Source: G963668605 sp963793625 (GTDB lineage Bacteria; Acidobacteriota; Terriglobia; Bryobacterales; Bryobacteraceae). Taken from it: a DNA stretch of 64,000 bases. This document shows positions 53,840 to 62,688 of the stretch, piece after piece (position 1 is the stretch's first letter; each line of letters begins with the position of its first letter). The notes under the pieces were generated by a model. That model saw nothing but the letters and a program-made list of their open reading frames with translations. It was not told where the DNA came from and did no database searches. Position numbers and translations under genes: made by a program. Where the stretch lies: assembly GCA_963793625.1 (NCBI GenBank), contig CAWCAT010000050.1, positions 124,001-188,000 of the forward strand, in the 5' to 3' direction.

Positions 53840-55316
53840 GCTCACAATTGCGCTGCTGCCCCTGGCGCTCTGTCTTTCCCAGTGTCAGGCAGCCGTTCTG
53901 CATGGTCTAGTCCTTGAAAACCGCTCCGGGCGTCCACTGGCGCGCGCGCGTGTTACTCTCGAAGGCGTTGGTACCGCTCCAGGCGGTACGACTATTTGGG
54001 CGGATTCGGCTGGCCAGTTCTCTTTCCCCTCACTGCCCGCAGGCACCTACCTGGTTTCGGCACAAAGACCGGGTTACGCTGTCGCCAAATTCGGCCAGAA
54101 GGACTGGCGCTCGCCCGGAACGCCCATCGTTCTGGAACGCGAGGGCAGCTTTAACATCCAGTTCCGGTTACGCAAGCTTGGCGTCATCGCCGGCGAAGTG
54201 ACAGATGAAAATCGCGTCGCACTGCCCGGCATTGCGGTCTATGCCTACAAAACCGGCAGTCGTCTGAAAATGCAGTCCATGGCGCAAACCGATGATCGCG
54301 GAGGGTTCCGTATTTCCGGATTGGAGCCGGGCAGTTACTATATCCGCACCGCCACGCGCCAACTCGAGGATCGTACCGGCCTGCTTCCAACCTTTTATGG
54401 CCAGACCGCCAAATTGAATGATGCACGCACCGTCACTGTGGCGCTGGAAGAGGAGGCTGCAGGCATAGTGATCAGCCCTATTCCAGGGAGCCTCTCGAGT
54501 CTTCGAGGAACCGTAACCGGGGCCTCCGGGGCGCTGGTGGCACTCCATGGTGACGTTGGCAAACGCGAGATGCAGACTGATGCGGGCGGCAATTTTGTCT
54601 TCGAACAGCTCTCCCCGGGGTCCTATCAATTAACTGCGGAGATGACGGCGGGCGGGCGTCAGCGCAGCGCCTGGCAGGAGGTTACGGTAGCCAAGGAGAC
54701 CGAGCAGGTCACGCTCGAACTCGCTTCGGCGCCCCTTGTGCGCATTCGTTGCGAGGAAAAGCGCGGACAGCCGCTGGAGCTGTCAGGAATTTCCGTGTTC
54801 TTGCGCCGTAAAATGCCTTCTGAAGAGAACTCTAAGCGCGTCAATTGCGCGGAAAGCGTCAGCCTGTCACCTGGAACCTGGGAACTGGCGGCAGCCGCTC
54901 CGGCAAATCTCTACGTGGAAAGCGTGCGCGCCGGACGGAGGGGCAAACTTTCACAGGAAATTGAGTTGCGCCCGGGTCAGAGCGAAGATATTCTGCTGAC
55001 TTTTTCCGCGAAACCGGCCAGTCTGAAGGGCATTGTGAAGACTCCGGACGGCGCGCCCGCGATCGGCGCTCCGGTCTATGTCAACGCGATCGATCCTGAA
55101 CTGCGCACCCGTCTGGGAGGTGTTCGCAGCGGCACGACCGGGCAAAAAGGGGAATATATGGTGGCCGGACTCGCTCCGGGGCGCTATGAGGTGGTGAGTT
55201 CCTTCGCCATCGCGGACGTCGAGGATGCCGACTGGACGCCAGGCAAAGGCCATCCCATCACGCTCGAAGAGGGTACCGAAGAGAGTCTCGATTTGGTCCT
55301 TGGTGATCTTCGCTAA
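53817..55316 (+). CDS. Secreted carboxypeptidase-regulatory (CarboxypepD_reg) multidomain protein
   Basis: About 499 aa from TTG 53817, which opens a signal peptide (RIFNSFKLTIALLPLALCL). Several Ig-like/transthyretin-like modules follow: VLHGLVLENRSGRPLARARV, SAGQFSFPSLPAGTYLVSAQ, GVIAGEVTDENRVALPGIAV, GGFRISGLEPGSYYIRTATR and PASLKGIVKTPDGAPAIGAP with GEYMVAGLAPGRYEVVSSFA. These domains are structural or binding modules without peptidase residues. It overlaps the RodZ-like gene by 23 bases. An exported or surface protein of unknown role. Confidence 0.8.
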   Translation: MRIFNSFKLTIALLPLALCLSQCQAAVLHGLVLENRSGRPLARARVTLEGVGTAPGGTTIWADSAGQFSFPSLPAGTYLVSAQRPGYAVAKFGQKDWRSPGTPIVLEREGSFNIQFRLRKLGVIAGEVTDENRVALPGIAVYAYKTGSRLKMQSMAQTDDRGGFRISGLEPGSYYIRTATRQLEDRTGLLPTFYGQTAKLNDARTVTVALEEEAAGIVISPIPGSLSSLRGTVTGASGALVALHGDVGKREMQTDAGGNFVFEQLSPGSYQLTAEMTAGGRQRSAWQEVTVAKETEQVTLELASAPLVRIRCEEKRGQPLELSGISVFLRRKMPSEENSKRVNCAESVSLSPGTWELAAAAPANLYVESVRAGRRGKLSQEIELRPGQSEDILLTFSAKPASLKGIVKTPDGAPAIGAPVYVNAIDPELRTRLGGVRSGTTGQKGEYMVAGLAPGRYEVVSSFAIADVEDADWTPGKGHPITLEEGTEESLDLVLGDLR

Positions 55317-55351
55317 ATATTTTCAGAATTATTCATAGCCTCAGCCGGACA

Positions 55352-55359
55352 ACCGATAA
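55352..55359 (+). promoter_or_regulatory. Candidate sigma28-type -10 of the flagellar genes
   Basis: ACCGATAA matches the sigma28 (FliA) -10 GCCGATAA at seven of eight positions and lies 45 bases before the flgM start. No good TAAA-type -35 is seen at the expected distance. Confidence 0.35.
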
Positions 55360-55404
55360 GCATTTCGTGAGGGCCCAAAGGCCGCGAGGGAGGTTCCCGA
55401 GTAT

Positions 55405-55695
55405 ATGAAAGTCAACGAGCAGATCGGCAAGAATTCGGCGTACGGCGTCGGGAAGGCTCAGGAGACTGATGCAGCGCAGCAGAGTGGGCGCTCCCGTCAG
55501 CAAAAGTCAGGCGGGCCCGCGGGGGCGGACAGCGCCGATATCTCCAGTACGGCTGGCGTTTTGCAGAGCGATGCCTCGGCGCGGGCGTCAAAGGTGGAAG
55601 AGCTGAAAGACGCAGTGCAGTCCGGGAGTTATCAGGTGGATTCCGCGGCTGTGAGCCGGCGAATTGTGGACGAAACCATGGGCCACAAGGAATAG
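55405..55695 (+). CDS. flgM: Anti-sigma-28 factor FlgM
   Basis: 96 aa. Small, disordered-looking N-terminus rich in Ser/Gly/Gln, followed by the FlgM core: GADSADISSTAGVLQ, SDASARASKVEELKDAVQSG and SYQVDSAAVSRRIVDETMGH. FlgM holds the flagellar sigma factor FliA inactive until the hook is complete and FlgM is exported. GGGAGG precedes the ATG by 14 bases. First gene of a flgM-flgN-like-flgK-flgL cluster. Confidence 0.9.
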   Translation: MKVNEQIGKNSAYGVGKAQETDAAQQSGRSRQQKSGGPAGADSADISSTAGVLQSDASARASKVEELKDAVQSGSYQVDSAAVSRRIVDETMGHKE

Positions 55696-55701
55696 GCCCC
55701 G

Positions 55702-56049
55702 ATGCAGCCGGTTCCCGAAAGCACTCCTATCCTGCGCGCCAGGGCAGCGTTGCAGCAGGTCCGCGCGGATCTGCTGCACCCGACAGCAGACGTTTTGGTG
55801 GCCTGCCTGCCGCTCCTGGAAAGTGCCTCGTTCTGTGTTGCTGCTCTGCATCGTGAGCGATTCCTCAGCGCAGAGCAACTTCAGCCGCTTTTGCAGGACA
55901 TACGCGAAGTCAACGCTCTGGTCCGGCAAGCAGCGGATTTCCACCTGGACGCCCTGAGGAATCTTTCCGCGGGCAAGCACGACTACGGGCGGGCCGGTGA
56001 GGTTCTCAGCGCAGAGCTGCCGGATCAGCGCGTATTTGGAGAAGGCTGA
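55702..56049 (+). CDS. FlgN-like flagellar export chaperone (by position)
   Basis: 115 aa, all helical: RARAALQQVRADLLHPTADV, LVACLPLLESASFCVAALHR and EQLQPLLQDIREVNALVRQA. It sits between flgM and flgK, the usual place of flgN, the chaperone for FlgK and FlgL. Sequence similarity to FlgN is not decisive by eye, so the assignment rests on order, size and helical pattern. The stop is one base before the flgK ATG. Confidence 0.6.
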   Translation: MQPVPESTPILRARAALQQVRADLLHPTADVLVACLPLLESASFCVAALHRERFLSAEQLQPLLQDIREVNALVRQAADFHLDALRNLSAGKHDYGRAGEVLSAELPDQRVFGEG

Positions 56050-56050
56050 T

Positions 56051-57409
56051 ATGGGCAATCTGTTCACCTCACTGCTGAACTCAGCCGGGAGCATGCGCGT
56101 GTTCGAGCGCTCGCTCACAGTCATCCAGAACAACGTTGCCAACGCCTCCACTCCCGGCTATGCCAAGCAGCAATTAACGCTAATCGCGAAGCCCTTTCAA
56201 CCTGCCATCGGCTTAGCAGGGGGAGTGGACGCGGGCGATATTTTCGGCGCGCGCAGCAGCTATGCTGAGGACGCCGTGCGGCAGCAACAACAGGGCTACG
56301 GAAAGTTTTCTCAGAAGGCCGCTGACCTTGCGAAGCTCGAACCAGTCTTCACGGTGACGGAGAAATCGGGTATTCCGGGAGCAATCAGCAGCTTCTTTCA
56401 GAGCGTTTCATCGCTCGCTGTGGCGCCGAACGATTCCGCTGCGCGTCAGGTCGTGATTGATCGCGCCAGCGACCTGGCACGGTCCTTTAACCAGACCGGA
56501 ACTTCGCTGGTAACAGCAAGTCAGGGGGCGGAGCGGGAACTGCGCTCCGTGGTGAACAAGATCAACGCTCTGGGCGGCACGATTCGCGAGATAAACGCCC
56601 AGCGAAGAGAAAACTTCGATTCCAACAAGGATGCCGGCCTGGATGCGCAGCTTCACACGGCACTCGAAGATCTTGCCGAACTGGTCGATTTTACGACTCT
56701 GAATCAGCCGGATGGTTCCGTAACGGTGCTGCTTGGCAGACAGATGCCGCTCGTGATGGGTGACAAAATTCACCCGCTGCAAGTCGATCTAACCGGGGTG
56801 ACTCCGAAAGTGCTCAATGATACCGGCCATGACGTCACGGGACAGTTCTCAGAGGGACGGATCGGTTCGCTCATTGATGTGACGATCCGCCTGCTTCCCG
56901 CCTATACGGTCGAACTGAACCGTCTGGCCACCTCGTTAGCTGATACGGTGAATGCCACTCTCAGAGCCGGTGTGGATTCGACCGGTAACACGCCCACGGT
57001 GGATCTGTTCACCTACGATCCGGCCAGTGCCGCCACCACGCTCACGGCATCCGCACTGTCCCCGGGGCAACTCGCAGCCGCGCTGCCCGGGGCACAAGGT
57101 GGCAACGGCAATGCACTGAATCTAGCCGCGCTGGCCGGAGCCAAGACACTGGACGGCTACACCAGCACGGAGTTCTACGGAAAATTGGCAGGACGCGTGG
57201 GCAGGGAACTAGCCGATGCCCGCTCCAATGAATCGGTGCAGCAATTGTTGGTGGCGCAGGCCCGCTCGGCGCGCGCCGAGATCTCTTCCGTCGATCTTAA
57301 CGAAGAGGCAGCACGGTTGGTCGAGTTTCAACGATCGTACCAGGCGGCCGCGAAAATGTTTTCGGTTCTGGATGAAATGACGCAAACAGTGATCGGTCTG
57401 ATCCGATAG
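56051..57409 (+). CDS. flgK: Flagellar hook-associated protein 1 FlgK
   Basis: 452 aa from ATG 56051, directly after the flgN-like stop. N-terminal rod-protein motif MGNLFTSLLNSAGSMRVFER, VIQNNVANASTPGYAKQQLT and the C-terminal coiled region SVDLNEEAARLVEFQRSYQA with AAKMFSVLDEMTQTVIGLIR are diagnostic of FlgK. FlgK joins the hook to the filament. Middle domains include ADTVNATLRAGVDSTGNTP. Extracellular after type III export. Confidence 0.95.
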   Translation: MGNLFTSLLNSAGSMRVFERSLTVIQNNVANASTPGYAKQQLTLIAKPFQPAIGLAGGVDAGDIFGARSSYAEDAVRQQQQGYGKFSQKAADLAKLEPVFTVTEKSGIPGAISSFFQSVSSLAVAPNDSAARQVVIDRASDLARSFNQTGTSLVTASQGAERELRSVVNKINALGGTIREINAQRRENFDSNKDAGLDAQLHTALEDLAELVDFTTLNQPDGSVTVLLGRQMPLVMGDKIHPLQVDLTGVTPKVLNDTGHDVTGQFSEGRIGSLIDVTIRLLPAYTVELNRLATSLADTVNATLRAGVDSTGNTPTVDLFTYDPASAATTLTASALSPGQLAAALPGAQGGNGNALNLAALAGAKTLDGYTSTEFYGKLAGRVGRELADARSNESVQQLLVAQARSARAEISSVDLNEEAARLVEFQRSYQAAAKMFSVLDEMTQTVIGLIR

Positions 57410-57417
57410 GAGCATGC

Positions 57418-58317
57418 ATGGTTCAAAGACTTGATCCTTCCAGCGAGGCCTTCCTGGCCGCTTTGCAACGCGTCTCGCAGCGCGCCGAACGGGCTACGCG
57501 CCAGATTGCCACCGGATACCGCGTGACTGCTCCGTCAGACGATCCCGACCAGATCAGTAACCTGCTTCAAGCGCGCGTCGAACTCGATCAGACCAAGCAG
57601 ATCCGATTGAATCTTGGTCGCGTTAAGACCGAAGTCAACACCGCCGAAGAAACTGTCAGCTCCGCCGTCAAACTAATAGAACGTGCTCGCGTGCTTGGTG
57701 TGCAGGGCGCCAATACGACCCAGACTGCCGAGGCTCGTACGACGCTCGCCGATGAGGTGGATGGCATTCTGCGGCAAATGGTCAGCATGAGTGCAACCCA
57801 GGTGCAGGGACGCTTCATTTTCAGCGGTGATGCGGATTCCGTGGCTCCCTATACGTGGAATGAGGCTTTGCCAAACCCCATAGTGGGATATAACGGCAGT
57901 CCCGCCACGCGCCTCGTAATGCACCCAAGCGGAACCACGTTCGCTGTCGCACATACCGCCCGTGAAATCTTTGATGCTCCCGGAGGAAGCTCTTTCCAGG
58001 CCCTCCAGGCGTTATCCGCAGGCCTGCGCGCCGGTGATGAAGGAGCGATCAGCGCGGGCGTCAGCGCCGTTCGTACTGCTGGAGATCATCTGAATCGTCA
58101 ACTCGCGTTCTATGGGTTGGGGCAGGGCCAGGTTAATCAGGCGCTCGACAGCGCGAGCAAGATGGAACTGCGGCTTAGCAGCGAGATCGCCACCGTGCAG
58201 GAAACAGATCTCACGGCTGCGATTCTGGAACTGCAGCAGGCCACGGTGCACCAGCAAGCCGCCTTGCAAGCCCGCGCAAAGCTCCCACGCACCAGCCTCT
58301 TCGATTTCCTGGGCTGA
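57418..58317 (+). CDS. flgL: Flagellar hook-associated protein 3 FlgL
   Basis: 299 aa. Flagellin-like N-terminus ATRQIATGYRVTAPSDDPDQ and VNTAEETVSSAVKLIERARV. There is a C-terminal helical part: GLGQGQVNQALDSASKMELR, TAAILELQQATVHQQAALQA and RTSLFDFLG. This is FlgL, the second hook-filament junction protein; flagellin itself is not in the window. Eight bases follow the flgK stop. It ends 9 bases before the convergent nitronate-monooxygenase gene. Confidence 0.93.
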   Translation: MVQRLDPSSEAFLAALQRVSQRAERATRQIATGYRVTAPSDDPDQISNLLQARVELDQTKQIRLNLGRVKTEVNTAEETVSSAVKLIERARVLGVQGANTTQTAEARTTLADEVDGILRQMVSMSATQVQGRFIFSGDADSVAPYTWNEALPNPIVGYNGSPATRLVMHPSGTTFAVAHTAREIFDAPGGSSFQALQALSAGLRAGDEGAISAGVSAVRTAGDHLNRQLAFYGLGQGQVNQALDSASKMELRLSSEIATVQETDLTAAILELQQATVHQQAALQARAKLPRTSLFDFLG

Positions 58318-58325
58318 TCCTGGAA

Positions 58326-59747
58326 CTACGTGTTCAAGAGCTTCTTGATCACGTCCGCTGCGCTGTAGGACATCTGACCAGGAGCTAGAAAACGGCCGAC
58401 CCCGTCAAGGTCGTCGCCTGCGGTTATCAGTCCGGTCTCCAGATATTTTCCGTTGCGGATCTGCGGCTGCCCGATGTTCGCGAGCAGGCCGTTGCACACG
58501 CACTTTCGGCCCACAGTGCTTTCGATATCGCCGCCTTTGGAAAGGAACGTGGTGATCGGCTCGGAAGAGCAACGCATGCCAATCGTCCCATCCGGTGTGC
58601 GATAGGCCTCGCGCAGATAACCGAGATCGCAAATGCGGTGCCTCGCCTTATATACGTCCGCCTCGGAAACCGTATCGTTGAGCTGAGCGACTTTGAAAGG
58701 AAAACCTGTGGGCGACGCAACGGGGTCTGTAAAGACACGCATTTGGCCCGCAACGACGTCCTCCAGCATTCTCTTCTTATAGTCTGCACGCAAGCCGGAT
58801 TCGCTGCACAGCGCAAAGGGCGTTCCCACCTGTACGCCTGCGGCACCTGCGGCGATCGCTTCATTAAGCTTTTCCGCCGTGCCATATCCGCCCGCCAGCC
58901 AGAAAGGCAGGCCCAGAGCACAGAGCTTTTCCAGATCGACCACATCGCGTTCGCCGTAAACCGGCTCGCCCGCTTCGCTCAATTGCAGCTTGCCGCGGGG
59001 CGGGGCATTGTGCCCGCCGGCTGTTGGCCCTTCGATGATGAAGCCGTCAACCTTGCCGTTCGCTTTTTTGATCATGGTCAGCGCCAGAGTATTCGAGGCG
59101 ATGATCGCGAGAAAGTCAGGGCGTTTCAGCGGGGGCAGGTCGTGTGCCATGAAGTCGCGCGGATTGAGCGACATCGTGTTGTCGTCACCCTCCTGCGCAC
59201 CGGCGACATACAGCGGATAAGTTGCGGTCTCGTGATTGGCGAATCGGTCCAGAATGCCGGGGTATCTGAGCGGAATGCCAGCGCCCATCAGCACATAATG
59301 CACGCCCGCCAACATCGCGCCATACGTCGATGCGAGCAGCGGAGTCTGAATCTTTTCAAGGAAATTGATCCCTACCGGATTGTCGTGACCTTCGCGGGCA
59401 AGAAATACCTCTACGAAATTCGCGACAATACAGAGTTCCCTGATCTCCCGCGGGCCGTCTTTCGTGTGCTGCGGCATATTGCAGTACGAAACGCTTTCGC
59501 CCTTGCCGCCGGGTATGTAATAGGTCTGCCAGACACGCTCAGCCATCGCAGGGAACGGGAAGTTATCCAGTGCGCGGCGCATATGCCCGCCCTGATCACC
59601 ATCCTGCAAACGCCGGGCGAGAATATAATCCAGTGCGGTACCGGAGACTACTCCGAGCTGACCAAGTTTTGCAACCGTGTTCGCCAGGCGCCAATCCGAG
59701 ACGCCTGCACCCATACCGCCTTGAATTATTTTAGGAAGACTGGACAT
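58326..59747 (-). CDS. Nitronate monooxygenase / PfaD-like FMN enzyme
   Basis: 473 aa. Starts with KIIQGGMGAGVSDWRLANTV (FMN-barrel first strand of 2-nitropropane-dioxygenase-like proteins) and continues with GTALDYILARRLQ, NFPFPAMAERV, HDNPVGINFLEKIQTPLLAS, YVLMGAGIPLRYPGILDRF, GFIIEGPTAGGHNAPPRGKL and GAAGVQVGTPFALCSESGLR. The extended C-terminus with several Cys is not classic nitronate monooxygenase and resembles the PfaD/PksE trans-acting enoyl-reductase branch. Both oxidise or reduce with FMN. No polyketide genes are nearby. Cytosolic. Convergent with flgL. Confidence 0.85.
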   Translation of the reverse strand: MSSLPKIIQGGMGAGVSDWRLANTVAKLGQLGVVSGTALDYILARRLQDGDQGGHMRRALDNFPFPAMAERVWQTYYIPGGKGESVSYCNMPQHTKDGPREIRELCIVANFVEVFLAREGHDNPVGINFLEKIQTPLLASTYGAMLAGVHYVLMGAGIPLRYPGILDRFANHETATYPLYVAGAQEGDDNTMSLNPRDFMAHDLPPLKRPDFLAIIASNTLALTMIKKANGKVDGFIIEGPTAGGHNAPPRGKLQLSEAGEPVYGERDVVDLEKLCALGLPFWLAGGYGTAEKLNEAIAAGAAGVQVGTPFALCSESGLRADYKKRMLEDVVAGQMRVFTDPVASPTGFPFKVAQLNDTVSEADVYKARHRICDLGYLREAYRTPDGTIGMRCSSEPITTFLSKGGDIESTVGRKCVCNGLLANIGQPQIRNGKYLETGLITAGDDLDGVGRFLAPGQMSYSAADVIKKLLNT

Positions 59748-59811
59748 ATATATCCAGATGGTCTCATGAACCGGCTAGCTGGAATTGTCATAATTTTGTA
59801 TTATTCGGAGT

Positions 59812-60897
59812 CAAAAGGCCGTTTTGTCGGTGACCACAGCCACTACATCCATTCCAAAGGACGCGTCCAGCGATGGCAGTCCCTCGACCAGAACCGTGGT
59901 TGCCGCAATCGGGCGTTTTTTTCCGAAGAATTCCTTCTGAATTCAGGGCTACGCGGTCCGCATTGGAACGTGTCAGGGAATAGAAGCGCGCATAAACGAC
60001 GTCCGCACTGCTCACCTGACTGCCCGTCAGAGCCTTTTCGAGTCTGGTGAAGGCCAGGCGAATATCCGACTCCTCTGAGTGGAAGCCCAATTGAGTGCCA
60101 GTGAGAACGACGCGTCCGGCGGTCAAACGCGCCATACCGCCGTTCACATTTACCGGATCAATCGGAGTTTTCGCCAGGCGCGCGATGGCCTCGCATTCCA
60201 CCAACGCGCGTGCCGGAGCTCGCACCACCTGCATTATTTGCAGCGCCGCTTTAGGAAAAGCCGTGCGCAGCGTCGTTGCGGTCTTTGCATCGAGCGTGCT
60301 AGTAAAGCAGGTTAGCTTGACGACGTCCGTGGCATCCGGTAAACCGCGCAGTTCATCCACCACTTTCTGTGCCAGCGGGCCAACCGGATCGAGCGGATTC
60401 GGCGAACTCGCAGTACGCCCGGCTATCAGAGCCAGTCCATTGGGGTTCACCGTCTTTTTCGCAACAGCAATGGCCTCAATAGCGATTTGTGCGCCTTCCA
60501 GCGGGAGCGTTCCCACCTGAACAACACTCACGGCCGGCAGCGTCAATCTTTTCTCTGTAAAGACTTCACTGATGATCGCGGGAACGCGTCGCATGTCGCC
60601 CGAACCCGCAACAAACACGCGCATCTTTACAACAGGCGTACCGCTGGTCATGCGCAACAGGGCTTTGATGCCGTCGCGCATCTGCGCGCTCAACAAGCCC
60701 TTATTGGACAATGGCACAGCATGGAAAGTGAGTCTGGGCACCTCGACAGTGACGGATGCGGGCAACTCCCGCGGTAGCGCAAGCGTCTGATTCGGAAGTT
60801 CGTCGTCGCCCTTTTTCTTCTTCTTCGCTCCCCACACCAGAGTCGTCCCGAAGATCAGGACTAACGACCACGCGAAAAGCCGCCGAGAATGATTCAC
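59812..60897 (-). pseudogene. Secreted tandem RidA/YjgF-like protein, frameshift near 59942
   Basis: GTG 60897 starts a signal peptide (NHSRRLFAWSLVLIFGTTLV), then a Lys-rich linker (GAKKKKKGDDE). Two RidA-like (chorismate mutase-like fold) halves follow: VVKMRVFVAGSGDMRRVPAI with VVQVGTLPLEGAQIAIEAIA, and VVLTGTQLGFHSEESDIRLA with DVVYARFYSLTRSNADRVAL. The frame as read ends in a poor C-terminus at 59788. One extra A near 59942 restores IQKEFFGKKRPIAATTVLVE then GLPSLDASFGMDVVAVVTDK, ending at 59812. The Arg of RidA (IPGR-type) is not evident. Periplasmic tandem form, unlike cytosolic RidA. Confidence 0.75.
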
Positions 60898-60906
60898 CTT
60901 GCACGA

Positions 60907-60915
60907 ATTCTAGCA
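60907..60915 (-). promoter_or_regulatory. Extended -10 of the RidA-like gene
   Basis: TGC-TAGAAT on the minus strand, nine bases before the GTG at 60897. The transcript start would be at or within a few bases of the start codon. Confidence 0.45.
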
Positions 60916-60941
60916 AAATGATGCTGCATGCAGGCACTCTG

Positions 60942-62585
60942 TCAGCGCGAGTCTCCTCCCGGTTTCTCACCTTCTGTGATCATGGACAACGCATCGCTCG
61001 CATCTTTGGCGAGATAAAGCGTCTGCGACGGGAACGCCACGCTTGCTCCAGCTGACTGAATCAAATCCATAATCTTCAAGAGCAGGTCTTCTCTGATTAC
61101 CGCATATTGGTTGTAGTCCGCAGTGAGAACATACGCGAAGACTTCAATGTCCAATGAGGAACTGGCGAACTGGGTAAAGCGCACACGTGCGCTTTCATCT
61201 TCCACGAGCGGATGCTCCCGCAGCACATTACGTATGCCATCGAGCACCTGACGCAGTTGAGCCGGCGGCGTTTCATACCGCAAGCCGATCACCGGATGAA
61301 ACCAGATTTTGTCGCGATGCGCAAAATTCTCGATCGTCATTGTCGCCAGCGCGCCGTTCGGAATCGAGAGTAGTGTGCGATCGAGCGTGCGGACAGTGGT
61401 GGACCGCAAGCCGATGTCTTCGACGTGGCCGCGCTGATCACCGAAGCGGCAAAAATCACCAACGCGGATCACCTGGTCTGAGAGCACGGAAATTCCACCA
61501 AAGAAATTTTCGAGCGTTTTCTGAGCCGCGAGTGCGACCGCAATACCACCAATGCCGAGTCCGGCGAGCAAACCGCCGATCTGGAAACCAAGAATGCTAA
61601 GCGCCGCAAGCAATGCCACCAATACCAGCGCGGCTTTGACTACACGCTTGCCCAACATCAGCATGGAGCCGGTAGCGGTGTCGCCGCGCCCAATTGCTCT
61701 CAGATGTACGCGATCGGTGAAGCGATTGATCCAGCGCCACAGCAACCAGATAATGCCGATCGCGAGCGAGATTCTCACCATCCTCGTGTAGTACTGGCGA
61801 TAGATCACCGGAATCCCAAACGCCGCGATTGCAAAGTAATGCACGATCATCGTGAGCACTACAAGCAGGGGCGTGGAGGTGTCCCGCCAGAATGCTTCAT
61901 CACGCTGGCCCTGACGCATCGAAGCGAGCAGGCGCATCGGCAGCACAGCTAACCGGAGCAGGAGCCAGGCAGCCAGTAGCGAGAGCGGAACGAAGAGGAC
62001 AGCCGCCAACCATCGCCAGAGGGGGACAGAAAAAAGTTGATGTTCGACGAGTACCTGCGGCATGTATTTCTCAGTTTCCGGATAGCCGACCTCACGATAC
62101 CAATCAGGCACCTGCGCGAGCGTCTGTGCCGAGATCAGCCAGATTGGCCCATTTTCCTTGTCTTCAATGCGAACCAGAACGATTTGCCCGTTTTTCTCGC
62201 CGCTCACCGTCCCGACCAGTTCCTCATTAGGTGGCAGGCCATCGCCTGGTGAGCCTTCCGCGAAATCAGCGATGCGATCCAGACTGCCCGGGAAGTTCTG
62301 GGACATGACAGCATTTAGCTTGCGAGCGAGTTCCGTGCCTTTTTTCAACCGGTCCTGGTCCGGTATTTGCAGGAATTCCGCCGCAAGAGCGAACTTACCG
62401 GACTGTGCGGCGCGCAGGAACCCGAGCATGGTCCCGCGCGGCGTTCGACGTCCAAGCTGCTTGGTTTGATCCGGTTTCTCGGGCTCCGCCGCGGTCTTCA
62501 CTGCTCCGGGCACCTGAGCGGAGGTCACACACGCCGACAGTACGAGTCCGGAAATTAAGAAAAGTGTTTGTAGATATCTCGCCAT
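60942..62585 (-). CDS. MscS-family mechanosensitive channel with N-terminal extension
   Basis: About 547 aa from ATG 62585 (AGGA six bases upstream), which opens a signal sequence (LQTLFLISGLVLSACVTSAQ). A periplasmic extension of ~170 residues has no assigned family. Five or more membrane helices follow, ending in the pore helix GFQIGGLLAGLGIGGIAVAL with AAQKTLENFFGGISVLSDQV, then the MscS beta domain IRVGDFCRFGDQRGHVEDIG and the C-terminal alpha/beta part RNVLREHPLVEDESARVRF. This is the large MscK/YnaI-like group that releases solutes under membrane tension. Longer open frame upstream lacks a start signal. Confidence 0.9.
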   Translation of the reverse strand: MARYLQTLFLISGLVLSACVTSAQVPGAVKTAAEPEKPDQTKQLGRRTPRGTMLGFLRAAQSGKFALAAEFLQIPDQDRLKKGTELARKLNAVMSQNFPGSLDRIADFAEGSPGDGLPPNEELVGTVSGEKNGQIVLVRIEDKENGPIWLISAQTLAQVPDWYREVGYPETEKYMPQVLVEHQLFSVPLWRWLAAVLFVPLSLLAAWLLLRLAVLPMRLLASMRQGQRDEAFWRDTSTPLLVVLTMIVHYFAIAAFGIPVIYRQYYTRMVRISLAIGIIWLLWRWINRFTDRVHLRAIGRGDTATGSMLMLGKRVVKAALVLVALLAALSILGFQIGGLLAGLGIGGIAVALAAQKTLENFFGGISVLSDQVIRVGDFCRFGDQRGHVEDIGLRSTTVRTLDRTLLSIPNGALATMTIENFAHRDKIWFHPVIGLRYETPPAQLRQVLDGIRNVLREHPLVEDESARVRFTQFASSSLDIEVFAYVLTADYNQYAVIREDLLLKIMDLIQSAGASVAFPSQTLYLAKDASDALSMITEGEKPGGDSR

Positions 62586-62688
62586 CCTGATTCCTGCGCG
62601 CACCCGCGATCCTTCCATTGTAGAGAGCTGTGCCGGGCTTTGCTGCAAATGCCTTGAGTGCCGAATTCTTTCTGATTCTGTTGAAGAT

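Noticed and set aside
58638..60050. 470-aa plus-strand open frame
   Set aside because: It lies antisense to the nitronate-monooxygenase gene and has no recognisable domain, while the minus-strand gene has clear family motifs.
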